From Empedobacter brevis_A (GTDB taxonomy: Bacteria > Bacteroidota > Bacteroidia > Flavobacteriales > Weeksellaceae): a stretch of 64,000 nucleotides of DNA. The notes under the pieces were generated by a model. The model had not been told where the DNA came from. It saw only the letters and a list, made by a program, of their open reading frames with translations, and made no database searches. Shown one piece after another: positions 1-9,126 of the stretch. The translations under genes were made by a program, and so were the position numbers. Numbering within the stretch: position 1 is the first letter of the stretch; each line of letters opens with the position of its first letter. The stretch spans positions 62,001 through 126,000 of the forward strand of contig NZ_CBCPHV010000005.1 of NCBI RefSeq assembly GCF_965118635.1, read 5' to 3'.

Positions 1-2
1 AA

Positions 3-1286
3 AGTTCTATGCAAATTTGTACAATTTGCTCGGGAACTGGATTAATGACAACAAATGAACTTCCTTTACCAAACGAAAAAAAATATCCACATATTGCTAT
101 TGTTGGAGCTGGAATTGGTGGTATTGCTTTAGCATTAGCTTGTTTGCATCGTCAAATTCCTTTCACTCTTTTTGAACGAGATCGTACTTTCAATGATCGT
201 TCGCAAGGTTATGGATTAACGCTACAACAAGCGAGTAAAGAATTGAAAAAATTTGGCATTCAGTCTTTAGATGAAGGAATTGTTTCTACTTTGCATTTAG
301 CACATAAAATAGATGGAAATGTAATTGGAGAATGGGGAATAAGAAAATTACAAAATAAAGAAGCTATTGAAGCAAAAAACAAGAATAAATTTACCAATAT
401 TCATATCGCAAGACAATCTTTGCGTTTAGCTTTTTTGAATCAATTAGGTGGTGATAATCAAGTTTTATGGAATCATCAATTAATTGATTATAAAATAAAT
501 GATAAAATAGAATTAACTTTTAATGTAAATGGAATTCAACAAAAATTTGAAACTGATTTACTTGTCGGAGCAGATGGAATACGAAGCACAGTTCGCCGAT
601 TAATCATAGATGAAAATAAAAGTCCGTTACGTTATTTAGGTTGTATTGTAATTTTAGGAATTTGCAAATTAGATGATTTAGAAAATGTTGAAAGTCATTT
701 ATTAGATGGAGCAACAGTATTTCAGACAGCAAATGGAACAGAGCGTATGTACATGATGCCTTATGATAAAGATTCGCTTATGTGGCAATTTAGTTTTCCT
801 TTATCCGAAGAAGAAGCTATCGTTTTGAGTAAAAAAGGTTCTAATGCATTAAAAACAGAAGTAACAAAAAGAACGAACTGGCACTCTCCTATTCCAGAAA
901 TTATTGCATCAACAAAAGCAGAATTAATTACAGGATATCCTGTTTATGACCGAGATTTATTAACCCCAGATTTATTACAAAATGTTGGTCCAGTAACTTT
1001 AATTGGTGATGCAGCACATCCTATGAGCCCTTTCAAAGGACAAGGTGCTAATCAAGCATTACTAGATGCTTTGTTATTTGCTCAAAAAATAACATCTGCT
1101 TATAATGGACAAAATGAAGAAATAAATTTACGTAAAGACATTTTAGAATCTTACGAAAAAGAAATGATGGAACGTAGCAGTGTTAAAGTAAAAAAATCAG
1201 CAGATGCAGCTAAATTTTTACATTCGAATATTGTTCTTCAAGAAGGTAATGTAACCTTTGGTTCTAAATGGTCTTCTAGCCTTTAA
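3..1286 (+). CDS. FAD-dependent monooxygenase (class A flavoprotein), 5' end probably outside the window
   Basis: The protein is a class A flavin monooxygenase (FAD_binding_3 fold). The dinucleotide motif GAGIGG lies near residue 33, the DG motif LVGADGIRS near 188, and the FAD/ribityl motif LIGDAAHPMSPFKGQGAN near 332. The first ATG is at position 9, but the frame is open to the window edge. The first visible residues, CTICSGTG, look like half of a DnaJ-type CxxCxGxG zinc motif lying before the flavin domain, so I infer that the true start is upstream and more of the Cys-rich segment is missing. It belongs to the same broad superfamily as Tet(X) but lacks Tet(X)-specific sequence; the substrate is unknown. 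Confidence 0.8.
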   Translation, partial: SSMQICTICSGTGLMTTNELPLPNEKKYPHIAIVGAGIGGIALALACLHRQIPFTLFERDRTFNDRSQGYGLTLQQASKELKKFGIQSLDEGIVSTLHLAHKIDGNVIGEWGIRKLQNKEAIEAKNKNKFTNIHIARQSLRLAFLNQLGGDNQVLWNHQLIDYKINDKIELTFNVNGIQQKFETDLLVGADGIRSTVRRLIIDENKSPLRYLGCIVILGICKLDDLENVESHLLDGATVFQTANGTERMYMMPYDKDSLMWQFSFPLSEEEAIVLSKKGSNALKTEVTKRTNWHSPIPEIIASTKAELITGYPVYDRDLLTPDLLQNVGPVTLIGDAAHPMSPFKGQGANQALLDALLFAQKITSAYNGQNEEINLRKDILESYEKEMMERSSVKVKKSADAAKFLHSNIVLQEGNVTFGSKWSSSL

Positions 1287-1332
1287 ATTAATTTTGATTA
1301 AGTGTATTATTCAAAATAAAATATAAAAAAAT

Positions 1333-1358
1333 AGCGAGCTAATGCTCGCTTTTTTTTT
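1333..1358. terminator. Rho-independent terminator, bidirectional
   Basis: Arms AGCGAGC (1333-1339) and GCTCGCT (1344-1350) enclose loop TAAT, followed by a T run and preceded by an A run. It sits between the convergent monooxygenase and RND pump genes and can serve both. Confidence 0.9.
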
Positions 1359-1373
1359 ATAAACTATTACAAA

Positions 1374-4300
1374 TTAATCTACATATTTATGTTGATATTC
1401 TTTTCTATATGCGTAATAAAATACAACTGGAAGAATTGTAAAAGATAAGATTAAACAGATAATTAATCCTCCCACAATCATAATTGCTAAAGGTTTCTGA
1501 ATTTCTGATCCCATTCCTGTTGAAAGTGCTGCTGGTAATAATCCCATAGATCCCATAAGCGCAATCATCACAACTGGACGAATTCTACTTTTCACACCAT
1601 TAACGATTGCTTCTTTTAATTGCATTCTATGTTTCAAATTATCTCTAATAATACCAATTAATACAATTCCATCAATTGTTGCAACTCCAAAAAGAATAAT
1701 AAAACCAATTCCTGCTGATATTCCGAAAATAGTTCCTGTTACCCAAAGTGAAATAAATCCTCCGATGAATGCAAAAGGCAATGTTAATGCAGCAATTGCT
1801 GTATCTTTTACGTTTCCGAAATTTGTATACAATAGCAATAAAATCAAAACTAACGAAATCGGAACAACCATTGTTAATTGTTTTGCTGCTCGCTCTTTAC
1901 TTTCGAATTCTCCTGCCCATTCCATATAATTTTCTTTCGGCAATTTTACTTCTTTCGCGACTACTTTTTTAGCTTCATCAATCGTACTTCCCAAATCTCG
2001 ACCTTCAATACTAAATCCGACTCCAATATATCGGCTATTTCCTTCTCTATAAATAAAAGCTGGACCTGTTTGATAACCAATTGTTGCGATTTCTTGTAAA
2101 GGAATATTTTGTCCATTACTTGTCGGAATCAAGATATTTGCAATTTTCTCTGGCGTATCTCTATAAGCTTCCTGAAAACGTAAAATAACATCAAACTGTC
2201 GATCGTTTTCATAAAACTTAGTCGCTGCTTGTCCTCCAATTGTCATTTCTATTACTGCCTGAACATCAGCTGTATTAATACCATATTTTGCCATTTTTGT
2301 ATCACTCAATTCTATTCTAAGTTCTGGTAATCCGATATTTTTGTAAACATTGATATCCGTTATTCCATTTACTTTTTCGATAGAAGAAGCGACTTTATTT
2401 GCATATTTTTCTAAATCATACAAATCATCCCCAAAAATTTTAATAACCAATGAGCTTTTTACACCAGCTACATATTCTTCAACATTATCTTGAATAGGTT
2501 GCGAAAACCCGAACACAATTCCTGGATAATGATTCAATTTGTTTCGCATTTCTTGAATAATTTCATCTTTTGAAATTTTTCGGTTCCAATCTTTTTCATC
2601 TTTCAATTGAATATTAAATTCTATATTAAAGAATCCTGTTGGATCGGTTCCGTCATTCGGGCGACCTGTTTGTGTCAAAATAAAATCTATTTCATCGCAA
2701 TTTTTTTGCATCAATTCTTTCATCTCTTTTGTTAATCGAGTTGATTCTTGTAAGTTGACACTATTTGGTAAAGTTGCTCGAATATAAATTGCTCCTTCGT
2801 TTAGTTTCGGAAGAAATTCTGAACCATAATTTGAGAATTTGAACAAACAAAGCGCTAAGATTCCTAAAAATATTCCTATTGTAGCTTTTTTGTATCGAAA
2901 TGCAATTGCATATAAACCGAAAATAGTTTTTTGAAAAAATCGAGTAATAAAGTTTTCTTTTTCTACCATGTTTTTCTTGAAAAGCAATTTACACATCGCA
3001 GGAACATAAGTTAAACTTAATATTAAAGATCCTAACAAGGCATATCCTAATGTAAATGCTAAAGGAGAAAACATTTTACCTTCCACTTTTTGAAATGAGA
3101 AGATTGGTAATAAGGCAACAATAAGAATAAGTAAAGCAAAGAAAATATAAGAAGCTACACTTCCTGCACTTTTCTTTATGACACCCATTTTACTCATTTT
3201 TGCGAAACGCTCTGCTCCTACTTTATGTTGCATTGTTGCTAAAGCGACAAAAACTGTTTCGACAATTACCAAAGTTCCTTCTAGCAATAACCCGAAATCC
3301 AATGATCCCATTGAAATTAAATTCGCTGGCAATCCTTGTATTTTCAACATTATAATTGCGAATAAAAATGAAAGCGGAATAACCGATGCTACAATAAATG
3401 TTGATTTCCAATTGTATAAGAAAACAAAAACAATTAATGAAACCAATAGAATTCCTTCGATAATATTTTTAGAAACTGTGTGTACCGTATTATCAACCAA
3501 TTTCGTACGATCTACAACTGTTTCAATTTTGACATTATCTGGTAAAGTTCTTTCATTTAATTCCTCTATTTTTGCTTTAAGATTTTCTATAACTTCTGAT
3601 GGATTTTCTCCACGTAACATAACAACAATACCTTCTACCATATCATCATTATTGTTATAACCAACTTGTCCTAATCTAGGTTTATTTGAAACAACAACAT
3701 CTGCTACATTTTTGATAAGAATTGGCGTAGAACCATTTAGGGCAACAGTAATATTTCCGATATCCTCTATTTTGTCTAACAAACCAACACCACGAACTAC
3801 ATAAGCTTGATCTCCTTGCTGAATAACATCTCCACCAACATTTATATTTGATTTAGAAACCGCTTCATAAACATCTAAAGGCGATAAATCATAATTCTTT
3901 AATTCAGTTGGATTAATTTTAATTTCATATGTTTTTTCTTCTCCACCAAAACTTACAACATCTGCAACTCCTGATACAGAAAGTAATTCACGCTCGATAA
4001 CCCAATCCTGAATTGCCGTAACTTCTTTTATTGGTAAATCACTTTTTATGACATAACGAAAGATTTCTCCTGTTGCACCTGAAGGCGGTTCAATATCAGC
4101 ATCAGCTCCTTCTGGTAAATCTACTCCGCTCAATTTATTCGACACATATTGCTGTGCATAGAAATCATCTACACCATCTTCGAACTGAACCGTTACAACA
4201 GATAATCCGAAAAGCGAAATAGAACGAATATTAGATTTGTGTGGAATACTGTTCATTACTTTGGAAACTGGTAAAGTCACCAATTTTTCCATTTCCTCTG

Positions 4301-4481
4301 CACTTCTTCCTGGCCATTGCGTTATAATACGAGCTCTAGTATTTGTCACATCTGGAAATGCTTCTATTGGCGTATGTTTCAAACAAAATATACCAGCGAA
4401 AAGCAATGCAAATACAGCAAATAATACAAAGGTTGTATTGCGTAACGAAAAAGTTACGACTGATTGTACTAACTTTTTCAT
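1374..4481 (-). CDS. RND efflux pump inner-membrane protein, CzcA/CusA (heavy-metal) type
   Basis: At 1035 residues this is a full-length RND permease with 12 expected membrane helices and two large periplasmic loops. The proton-relay helix TM4 reads SLDFGLLLEGTLVIVE around residues 392-407, the layout of heavy-metal RND pumps (CzcA D402/D408/E415), except that the middle Asp is Glu. The second half repeats the fold, with GVATIDGIVLI near residue 955. It is the last gene of a minus-strand set behind a TolC-type channel and an adaptor, and starts 3 bp after the adaptor stop. The transported ion (Cu, Zn, Co, Cd) cannot be read from the sequence, and an organic substrate is not excluded. Confidence 0.93.
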   Translation of the reverse strand: MKKLVQSVVTFSLRNTTFVLFAVFALLFAGIFCLKHTPIEAFPDVTNTRARIITQWPGRSAEEMEKLVTLPVSKVMNSIPHKSNIRSISLFGLSVVTVQFEDGVDDFYAQQYVSNKLSGVDLPEGADADIEPPSGATGEIFRYVIKSDLPIKEVTAIQDWVIERELLSVSGVADVVSFGGEEKTYEIKINPTELKNYDLSPLDVYEAVSKSNINVGGDVIQQGDQAYVVRGVGLLDKIEDIGNITVALNGSTPILIKNVADVVVSNKPRLGQVGYNNNDDMVEGIVVMLRGENPSEVIENLKAKIEELNERTLPDNVKIETVVDRTKLVDNTVHTVSKNIIEGILLVSLIVFVFLYNWKSTFIVASVIPLSFLFAIIMLKIQGLPANLISMGSLDFGLLLEGTLVIVETVFVALATMQHKVGAERFAKMSKMGVIKKSAGSVASYIFFALLILIVALLPIFSFQKVEGKMFSPLAFTLGYALLGSLILSLTYVPAMCKLLFKKNMVEKENFITRFFQKTIFGLYAIAFRYKKATIGIFLGILALCLFKFSNYGSEFLPKLNEGAIYIRATLPNSVNLQESTRLTKEMKELMQKNCDEIDFILTQTGRPNDGTDPTGFFNIEFNIQLKDEKDWNRKISKDEIIQEMRNKLNHYPGIVFGFSQPIQDNVEEYVAGVKSSLVIKIFGDDLYDLEKYANKVASSIEKVNGITDINVYKNIGLPELRIELSDTKMAKYGINTADVQAVIEMTIGGQAATKFYENDRQFDVILRFQEAYRDTPEKIANILIPTSNGQNIPLQEIATIGYQTGPAFIYREGNSRYIGVGFSIEGRDLGSTIDEAKKVVAKEVKLPKENYMEWAGEFESKERAAKQLTMVVPISLVLILLLLYTNFGNVKDTAIAALTLPFAFIGGFISLWVTGTIFGISAGIGFIILFGVATIDGIVLIGIIRDNLKHRMQLKEAIVNGVKSRIRPVVMIALMGSMGLLPAALSTGMGSEIQKPLAIMIVGGLIICLILSFTILPVVFYYAYRKEYQHKYVD

Positions 4482-4484
4482 TTA

Positions 4485-5579
4485 TTATTTATTTAATTCC
4501 TCAAATATTATTAGCGCATTTCTAGAAATAATTTTTTCATTTGGAGCAAATTTTTCTTTAACAAATGTAAATTCCTCATTTTGCCCTATTGCTGTAATTT
4601 TTCTTATTTCCATTGTACAATCATCTTTGTAAACAACAACATATTCCTTATTATTCTCAAAAACTTTTGCTTTATTAGAAATAGCAAATGCATTTCCTAA
4701 TATGTTTTCTTTATTGATAATAATATCTGCACTTAGTCCTGGCATTAACTTTAAATCTTGATTTTCTAACACAACACGAGCTTTCAAAACATGTTCGTTT
4801 TCATCAAATACGTTGTATATTTTATCAATCTTTCCTGTATAAATTCTATCCGCATAAGCCATTGATCTTACATTTACAGCATCTCCTTTTTTCACATATT
4901 GTAAGTTATTCGCATAAATATTTACCATAACCCAAACTTGTTTCAGATTAGAAATAGAAAATAAATTATCGTCTGATTCTGATGTGATCGATTGTCCAAC
5001 GCTCATACTTTTTTGTACAATGTATCCATTCTTTGGTGCTAAAATTTGGAATTGTCCATTACCTACAGCACGATACATTTTTAAAGTTGCATTTATCTTA
5101 TCAATCTCAATTTGATTTGATCGTAATTCATGTTCAGCTTCTGTTACTTCTGGTTGAGAAGCCATTCCATCATTCAACAATTCTTTTTTCGACTTGATTT
5201 GTTTTCGAATCAAATCCATTTGATTTTGATAATATCTTTTTTGTTGAACTAAATCTAAAACCTCGTTCGATTTTACAACAGCTAAAACTTGCCCTTGACG
5301 AACATAATCGCCCAATTCAAAATTTACTTTATCTACAACTCCTTGCAATAAACTTTTAAAACCTACCAAATCATTTTCATTGTATTCTATTTTACCTGAT
5401 AAGGTTAATTGTTCGTGAATTGGTTTTTCTGATATATCAAGGATTTCTGTTGATTTTTTCAACTCATCATTCAAACAAAATTTTGTTTCTTCCTGCGTCT
5501 CTTTTTCTGTCTCTTGCTTGTTACAACTACTTAAAATAAAAGTTAAAGCAGTTAAAAAATAAAAAGTCTTTTTCATCAT
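4485..5579 (-). CDS. RND efflux periplasmic adaptor (membrane fusion) lipoprotein
   Basis: A membrane fusion protein that links the RND pump to the outer-membrane channel. It starts with a lipoprotein signal peptide ending in ILSSC (Cys 19), then a split lipoyl/barrel-sandwich domain (YNENDLVGFKSLLQGVVDKV and later ILAPKNGYIVQKSMSVGQ) flanking an alpha-helical hairpin, and a beta-barrel region. I place the start at the ATG at 5579, one base after the stop of the upstream TolC-type gene. A longer reading from a TTG at 5597 would overlap that gene and spoil the signal peptide. The tight spacing means translational coupling. Confidence 0.92.
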   Translation of the reverse strand: MMKKTFYFLTALTFILSSCNKQETEKETQEETKFCLNDELKKSTEILDISEKPIHEQLTLSGKIEYNENDLVGFKSLLQGVVDKVNFELGDYVRQGQVLAVVKSNEVLDLVQQKRYYQNQMDLIRKQIKSKKELLNDGMASQPEVTEAEHELRSNQIEIDKINATLKMYRAVGNGQFQILAPKNGYIVQKSMSVGQSITSESDDNLFSISNLKQVWVMVNIYANNLQYVKKGDAVNVRSMAYADRIYTGKIDKIYNVFDENEHVLKARVVLENQDLKLMPGLSADIIINKENILGNAFAISNKAKVFENNKEYVVVYKDDCTMEIRKITAIGQNEEFTFVKEKFAPNEKIISRNALIIFEELNK

Positions 5580-5580
5580 T

Positions 5581-6831
5581 CTAAAAATCTTGTCCAACGA
5601 TATAATTTAATTCTTCAAAAGTGTTTTGATAATTCTCCAACAAATCCAAATAAGCTTGTTGCGATTCGCGATAAGCCTGTATAAAATCTATAAACTCTAA
5701 TAAAGTAATTTGTTTGTTTTGTAAATGTTTTTTATAATTTTCAATCATAGTCAATTGATCTTGATTATTCATTTTATTCCATTGAATAATCGCTTTGTCT
5801 AATTGATTGATTTGATTTTGAATTCTATCAATTGTATTATTCAATTCAAAATCAATTGCATTTTTCGTGAACTGTTGCTGGCTAACTGCGATTTCTGCAG
5901 CTTTTATATTTCCTTTATTTGTATTGAAAATTGGCAAATCAACGCTAACTCCAATTCCAACAAAATCGCGCATAATATTTCCGCCACGATCATAACCAAC
6001 TTGAAAAGCTAAATCTGGAACGCGCTGAGCTTTCTCTAAAATCAATTGCTTTTCAGCCATATTAATTTCATTTTCTTGCTTTTTTAGTGCGATATTTTGA
6101 TTTTTAGCTAACTTTTTAACATCTAACGGAATCAATTTTGAATGTGTATTAAATGCAGAAAAGTCAATTTCATCCACTTGTAAATCTATATTTTGAGTTA
6201 ATAAACGAAGCTTATTAATGGATTCAATTTCTTGATTTTCTAATTCGATTTGCTCTTTTTGTAAAGCAATTAATTCGGATTGAAGTCTGTAAAAATCAGC
6301 TTTTGGAACATTTTTCAAATCAGCTTGACGTTGATATTGCATGTTCATTTGTTCAAATAATTCAATACTATTTTGTAGTTCTTTTTTTTCTGCTAAAGTT
6401 CGAGCCAAAGAAAAATAAGTTTGTCTCAATTCTTTTTTCAATTCTCGAAGAAGTTCTTCGTATTCAAAAAGCGCAGAATTCTTTTCAAGTTCCTTTATCG
6501 CAACTCTTTTCTTTCTTTTTCCTGCTGTTTCTATTAATTGTTCTAATTCAACAGAAATCTGTTGATTTCTACCATATTTTCCAATTAAATAAGGCTGTTC
6601 TTCCACATTATACGTTTTCCAAAGATTAACTTCAGAAATGCTTAATGTTGGATTATTCCATAATTTTTCTTGAATAATTTCTGCATCAATTTTATCAATA
6701 TTAAATTTATTCGAAATTAATTCATAGTTTTTTTGCAGAAAAGCAGCTTCCAAATTCTCTAAATTCACTTTCTGAGCCTGAGTTTGGACAACTAAAAAAA
6801 TGCTTATTGCTGTAAAATATATCTTCTTCAC
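5581..6831 (-). CDS. TolC family outer-membrane channel protein
   Basis: An outer-membrane efflux protein with two repeats of long amphipathic helices rich in Glu, Lys, Gln and Asn, a CzcC/TolC-like length, and a signal peptide VKKIYFTAISIFLVVQTQAQ. I choose the GTG at 6831: a longer reading from the TTG at 6855 would begin inside the -7 promoter element at 6853-6860. It is the first pump gene; the adaptor starts within 2 bp of its stop. It should form the exit duct of the tripartite pump. Confidence 0.88.
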   Translation of the reverse strand: MKKIYFTAISIFLVVQTQAQKVNLENLEAAFLQKNYELISNKFNIDKIDAEIIQEKLWNNPTLSISEVNLWKTYNVEEQPYLIGKYGRNQQISVELEQLIETAGKRKKRVAIKELEKNSALFEYEELLRELKKELRQTYFSLARTLAEKKELQNSIELFEQMNMQYQRQADLKNVPKADFYRLQSELIALQKEQIELENQEIESINKLRLLTQNIDLQVDEIDFSAFNTHSKLIPLDVKKLAKNQNIALKKQENEINMAEKQLILEKAQRVPDLAFQVGYDRGGNIMRDFVGIGVSVDLPIFNTNKGNIKAAEIAVSQQQFTKNAIDFELNNTIDRIQNQINQLDKAIIQWNKMNNQDQLTMIENYKKHLQNKQITLLEFIDFIQAYRESQQAYLDLLENYQNTFEELNYIVGQDF

Positions 6832-6852
6832 TTTTAATCTTTTTTCAAAAAT

Positions 6853-6860
6853 CAAAAGTA
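6853..6860 (-). promoter_or_regulatory. -7 promoter element of the efflux operon
   Basis: On the minus strand this reads TACTTTTG, a perfect match to the Bacteroidota -7 consensus TAnnTTTG. No TTG is found at the usual -33 distance, which fits an activator-dependent promoter. The predicted transcript start lies about 15 bases before the GTG at 6831. Confidence 0.6.
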
Positions 6861-6889
6861 GTCGCGGTAAATTAAGGTAAGTTTTAAGC

Positions 6890-6911
6890 TAGATTAGAAT
6901 TAGATTAGAAA
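6890..6911 (-). promoter_or_regulatory. Tandem 11-bp direct repeat, candidate response-regulator operator
   Basis: Two head-to-tail copies of TAGATTAGAAT/A (6890-6900 and 6901-6911) match in the first 10 of 11 bases. The 11-bp period is one helical turn, as for OmpR/PhoB-type direct-repeat operators. The repeat lies about 43-64 bp upstream of the predicted start of the pump operon, and directly after the histidine kinase gene that partners an OmpR-type regulator. Binding is inferred. Confidence 0.5.
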
Positions 6912-6967
6912 TTAAATTAATGTTCCTAATAATCAGAATTTAAAGAAATGAATTAAGAAGTTTTTAT

Positions 6968-8305
6968 TTAAAAAATGAGTTGAACAATTGTTCCTTTTGG
7001 TTTATTTGGAACAATTTCTACTTCGATTTGATGAAGTGTAAAAATGATATTCGCCATCGAAAGTCCAATTCCTTTTCCTTGAAAACCTTGTGTATTTTTT
7101 CCTCGGAAAAAATTTTGTTTAATTTGTTTAATTTCAGTTTCTAAAATACCAATTCCCAAATCAGAAATATGAATTTGTAAACGATTATTGATTTCTAGAA
7201 ATTGTACTAAAATTGGTTGATTATTCGAATATTTTATTGCGTTGCTCACGATATTATTCAAAGCAACTTCTAATAATTTTTCATTCCCTTGAATGGTTAA
7301 TAATTTATCATTCTCAACTTGTAAATCTACATTTATACGAGCTTGATGATATAAAACTGCATTTTCTATAACTTGCCAAACAACCTCATCAATGCGAATT
7401 TGACTAAACTCGAAACTTGTTTTTGCACCAGAAAGTAACATCATTTGGTCCAAAGTTTCTTGCAAATCATTGGTATATTGTTGCAATTGTACAATCACAT
7501 TTTCGTATTCTTCGAGCGTTCTTTTTTTATGATTGGTTACTTCTAAAGTACCTAATAATGCAGTAATTGGCGTTCGTAATTCGTGAGAAACATAATCAAT
7601 AAAGTTTTTTTGCACATTAAATGTTTGCGCCATTCGATCTATAAAATTATTGTACGTTTTGATCAAATCCTCAATCTCTGTATATGATTTATTGAGCTTT
7701 AAAGGTTCAGTAAAATTCTTCGAATCACGTTCTTTTATTTGTTCTATAATTTTTGTGATTGGCTCATAAGCAATAATTCCTAAATAATTAGAAAACAAAT
7801 AAATAAAAAGTAAACTAATTAAAGAAACTGAAATCAAAATCTGAAGTAAAGAATGCATTTGTTCATTAAACTCTTGTTTCGATTCTCGTGTAATTACGAC
7901 GAAATCTCCTTCGTTGTCATGATAAAAAATTCCATCATAAAAATAATCTTTACTTACAAAAAAATCATTTTTATTTGAGCGAATATTCTCTACAAATTGT
8001 GTTGATATTTCATGATTATCTACCATATCTCCATGAATTTTTTTGTTGTCTTTATCAACAATCAAAATATTTTTTCTGGAAATTGTTTTTACCAATTGAC
8101 TTTGAATATTATTATGCTCTAAAACTGGTAATTCGTCTTTTTCTAAATAGTAAATAGAAGCCAAAAGTGTTTTGTTCTGCAAGGATTTAAACTCTTTTTG
8201 TTCCATTTGGTTGTAAAAAGAAAAGTAAATAATTGTAGAAACAATGAGAATAATAATGCTAAAAATAACAACAGAATAAAGTGCTAATCGATGTTTTAAC
8301 TTCAT
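6968..8305 (-). CDS. Sensor histidine kinase (HisKA/HATPase), membrane-bound
   Basis: A transmembrane histidine kinase. A membrane helix at about residues 10-30 and another at about 155-175 bracket a periplasmic sensor region; a HAMP-like linker follows. The phospho-acceptor motif YVSHELRTPITA is near residue 240, the N box NNIVSNAIKYS near 355, and the G boxes DLGIGI and GKGIGLSMA near 395 and 425. It starts 3 bp after the response regulator gene, so the two are one two-component system. Its position directly ahead of the RND pump genes suggests that it senses a pump substrate in the periplasm, probably a metal ion (inference). Confidence 0.93.
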   Translation of the reverse strand: MKLKHRLALYSVVIFSIIILIVSTIIYFSFYNQMEQKEFKSLQNKTLLASIYYLEKDELPVLEHNNIQSQLVKTISRKNILIVDKDNKKIHGDMVDNHEISTQFVENIRSNKNDFFVSKDYFYDGIFYHDNEGDFVVITRESKQEFNEQMHSLLQILISVSLISLLFIYLFSNYLGIIAYEPITKIIEQIKERDSKNFTEPLKLNKSYTEIEDLIKTYNNFIDRMAQTFNVQKNFIDYVSHELRTPITALLGTLEVTNHKKRTLEEYENVIVQLQQYTNDLQETLDQMMLLSGAKTSFEFSQIRIDEVVWQVIENAVLYHQARINVDLQVENDKLLTIQGNEKLLEVALNNIVSNAIKYSNNQPILVQFLEINNRLQIHISDLGIGILETEIKQIKQNFFRGKNTQGFQGKGIGLSMANIIFTLHQIEVEIVPNKPKGTIVQLIF

Positions 8306-8308
8306 AAT

Positions 8309-8986
8309 TTAAGCTTTAAACATATAACCAACACCTTTCACGGTATGAATGTATTTTGTTCCGTTTCGTTCTATTTTATTGCGCAAATAGGAAATATAAA
8401 CATCGACAACATTGGTATGATTGTCAAATGTTATTCCCCAAACAGCATTTAGAATTTGGATTCGCGTAACTGTTCTATCAATGTTTTCAATCAAATAATT
8501 CAATAGTTTAAACTCGCGAGGAGAAAGCTCTGTTTCTTCTTGATTCACGAAAACTTTATATTGATCCAAATCGATTTCTAAATCATCAAATACTAATTTA
8601 TTTTCTGGCGTTTCTTGTGAACGAAATTGATTTCGGCGCGTTAGAGCTTTAATACGAGATAATAATTCGTCGAAGTGAAATGGTTTTGTAATGTAATCAT
8701 CCGCACCATAATCTAAAGCTGAAACTTTATCCTGGACAGTATTTAGCGCGCTAAGCATTAATATTGGAGTAAATATTTTTTTGTAACGCAGCGTTTGTAC
8801 CAATTGAATTCCATCCATTTTTGGTAACATAATATCGCAAATAATCAAATCGAAATGAATAGTAAGGAATTCTTCTAAAACAGATTCTGCATCTTTACAA
8901 AGTGTGATTAAATGTCCATTTTCTTCCAATCCTTTGATCAAAAAATCACTAATTCGTTTATCATCTTCAATTACTAATATTTGCAT
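8309..8986 (-). CDS. OmpR-family response regulator
   Basis: At 225 residues this has the standard two domains. The receiver domain carries the acidic pair EDD near residues 7-9, the phosphorylated Asp in LIICDIMLPKMDG near 51, and the conserved KPFHFDELL Lys near 101. A winged-helix Trans_reg_C domain follows (residues 125-225) with SPREFKLLNYL and the C-terminal TVKGVGYMF. It is first in the regulator-kinase-pump locus and most likely activates the pump promoter at 6853. Confidence 0.94.
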   Translation of the reverse strand: MQILVIEDDKRISDFLIKGLEENGHLITLCKDAESVLEEFLTIHFDLIICDIMLPKMDGIQLVQTLRYKKIFTPILMLSALNTVQDKVSALDYGADDYITKPFHFDELLSRIKALTRRNQFRSQETPENKLVFDDLEIDLDQYKVFVNQEETELSPREFKLLNYLIENIDRTVTRIQILNAVWGITFDNHTNVVDVYISYLRNKIERNGTKYIHTVKGVGYMFKA

Positions 8987-9002
8987 ATTGTTTCAGTTTC
9001 TT

Positions 9003-9010
9003 CAAAAATA
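9003..9010 (-). promoter_or_regulatory. -7 promoter element of the two-component gene pair
   Basis: On the minus strand this reads TATTTTTG (TAnnTTTG), ending 17 bases before the regulator ATG at 8986. Confidence 0.55.
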
Positions 9011-9084
9011 AGGATTTTGATTAAGATGAAATGAATAGTAAGGCTTTTCTAATTCGATTTTAATTTCGCTTTTCTTTATAAAAC

Positions 9085-9115
9085 AAAAAAACTGTCCAAA
9101 TTAAGACAGTTTTTT
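9085..9115. terminator. Rho-independent terminator
   Basis: Arms ACTGTC (9091-9096) and GACAGT (9105-9110), flanked by an A run and a T run. It follows the stop of the minus-strand phosphatase gene at 9127. Confidence 0.85.
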
Positions 9116-9126
9116 GTTGATATATT

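Noticed and set aside
3..1286. Tet(X)-type tetracycline resistance gene
   Set aside because: It shares only the class A flavoprotein motifs; the sequence around them differs from what I recall of Tet(X).
3178..3660. 160-codon open frame on the plus strand inside the RND pump gene
   Set aside because: It is antisense to a strongly conserved coding region, has no promoter, and its protein looks like a low-complexity mirror of the real gene.
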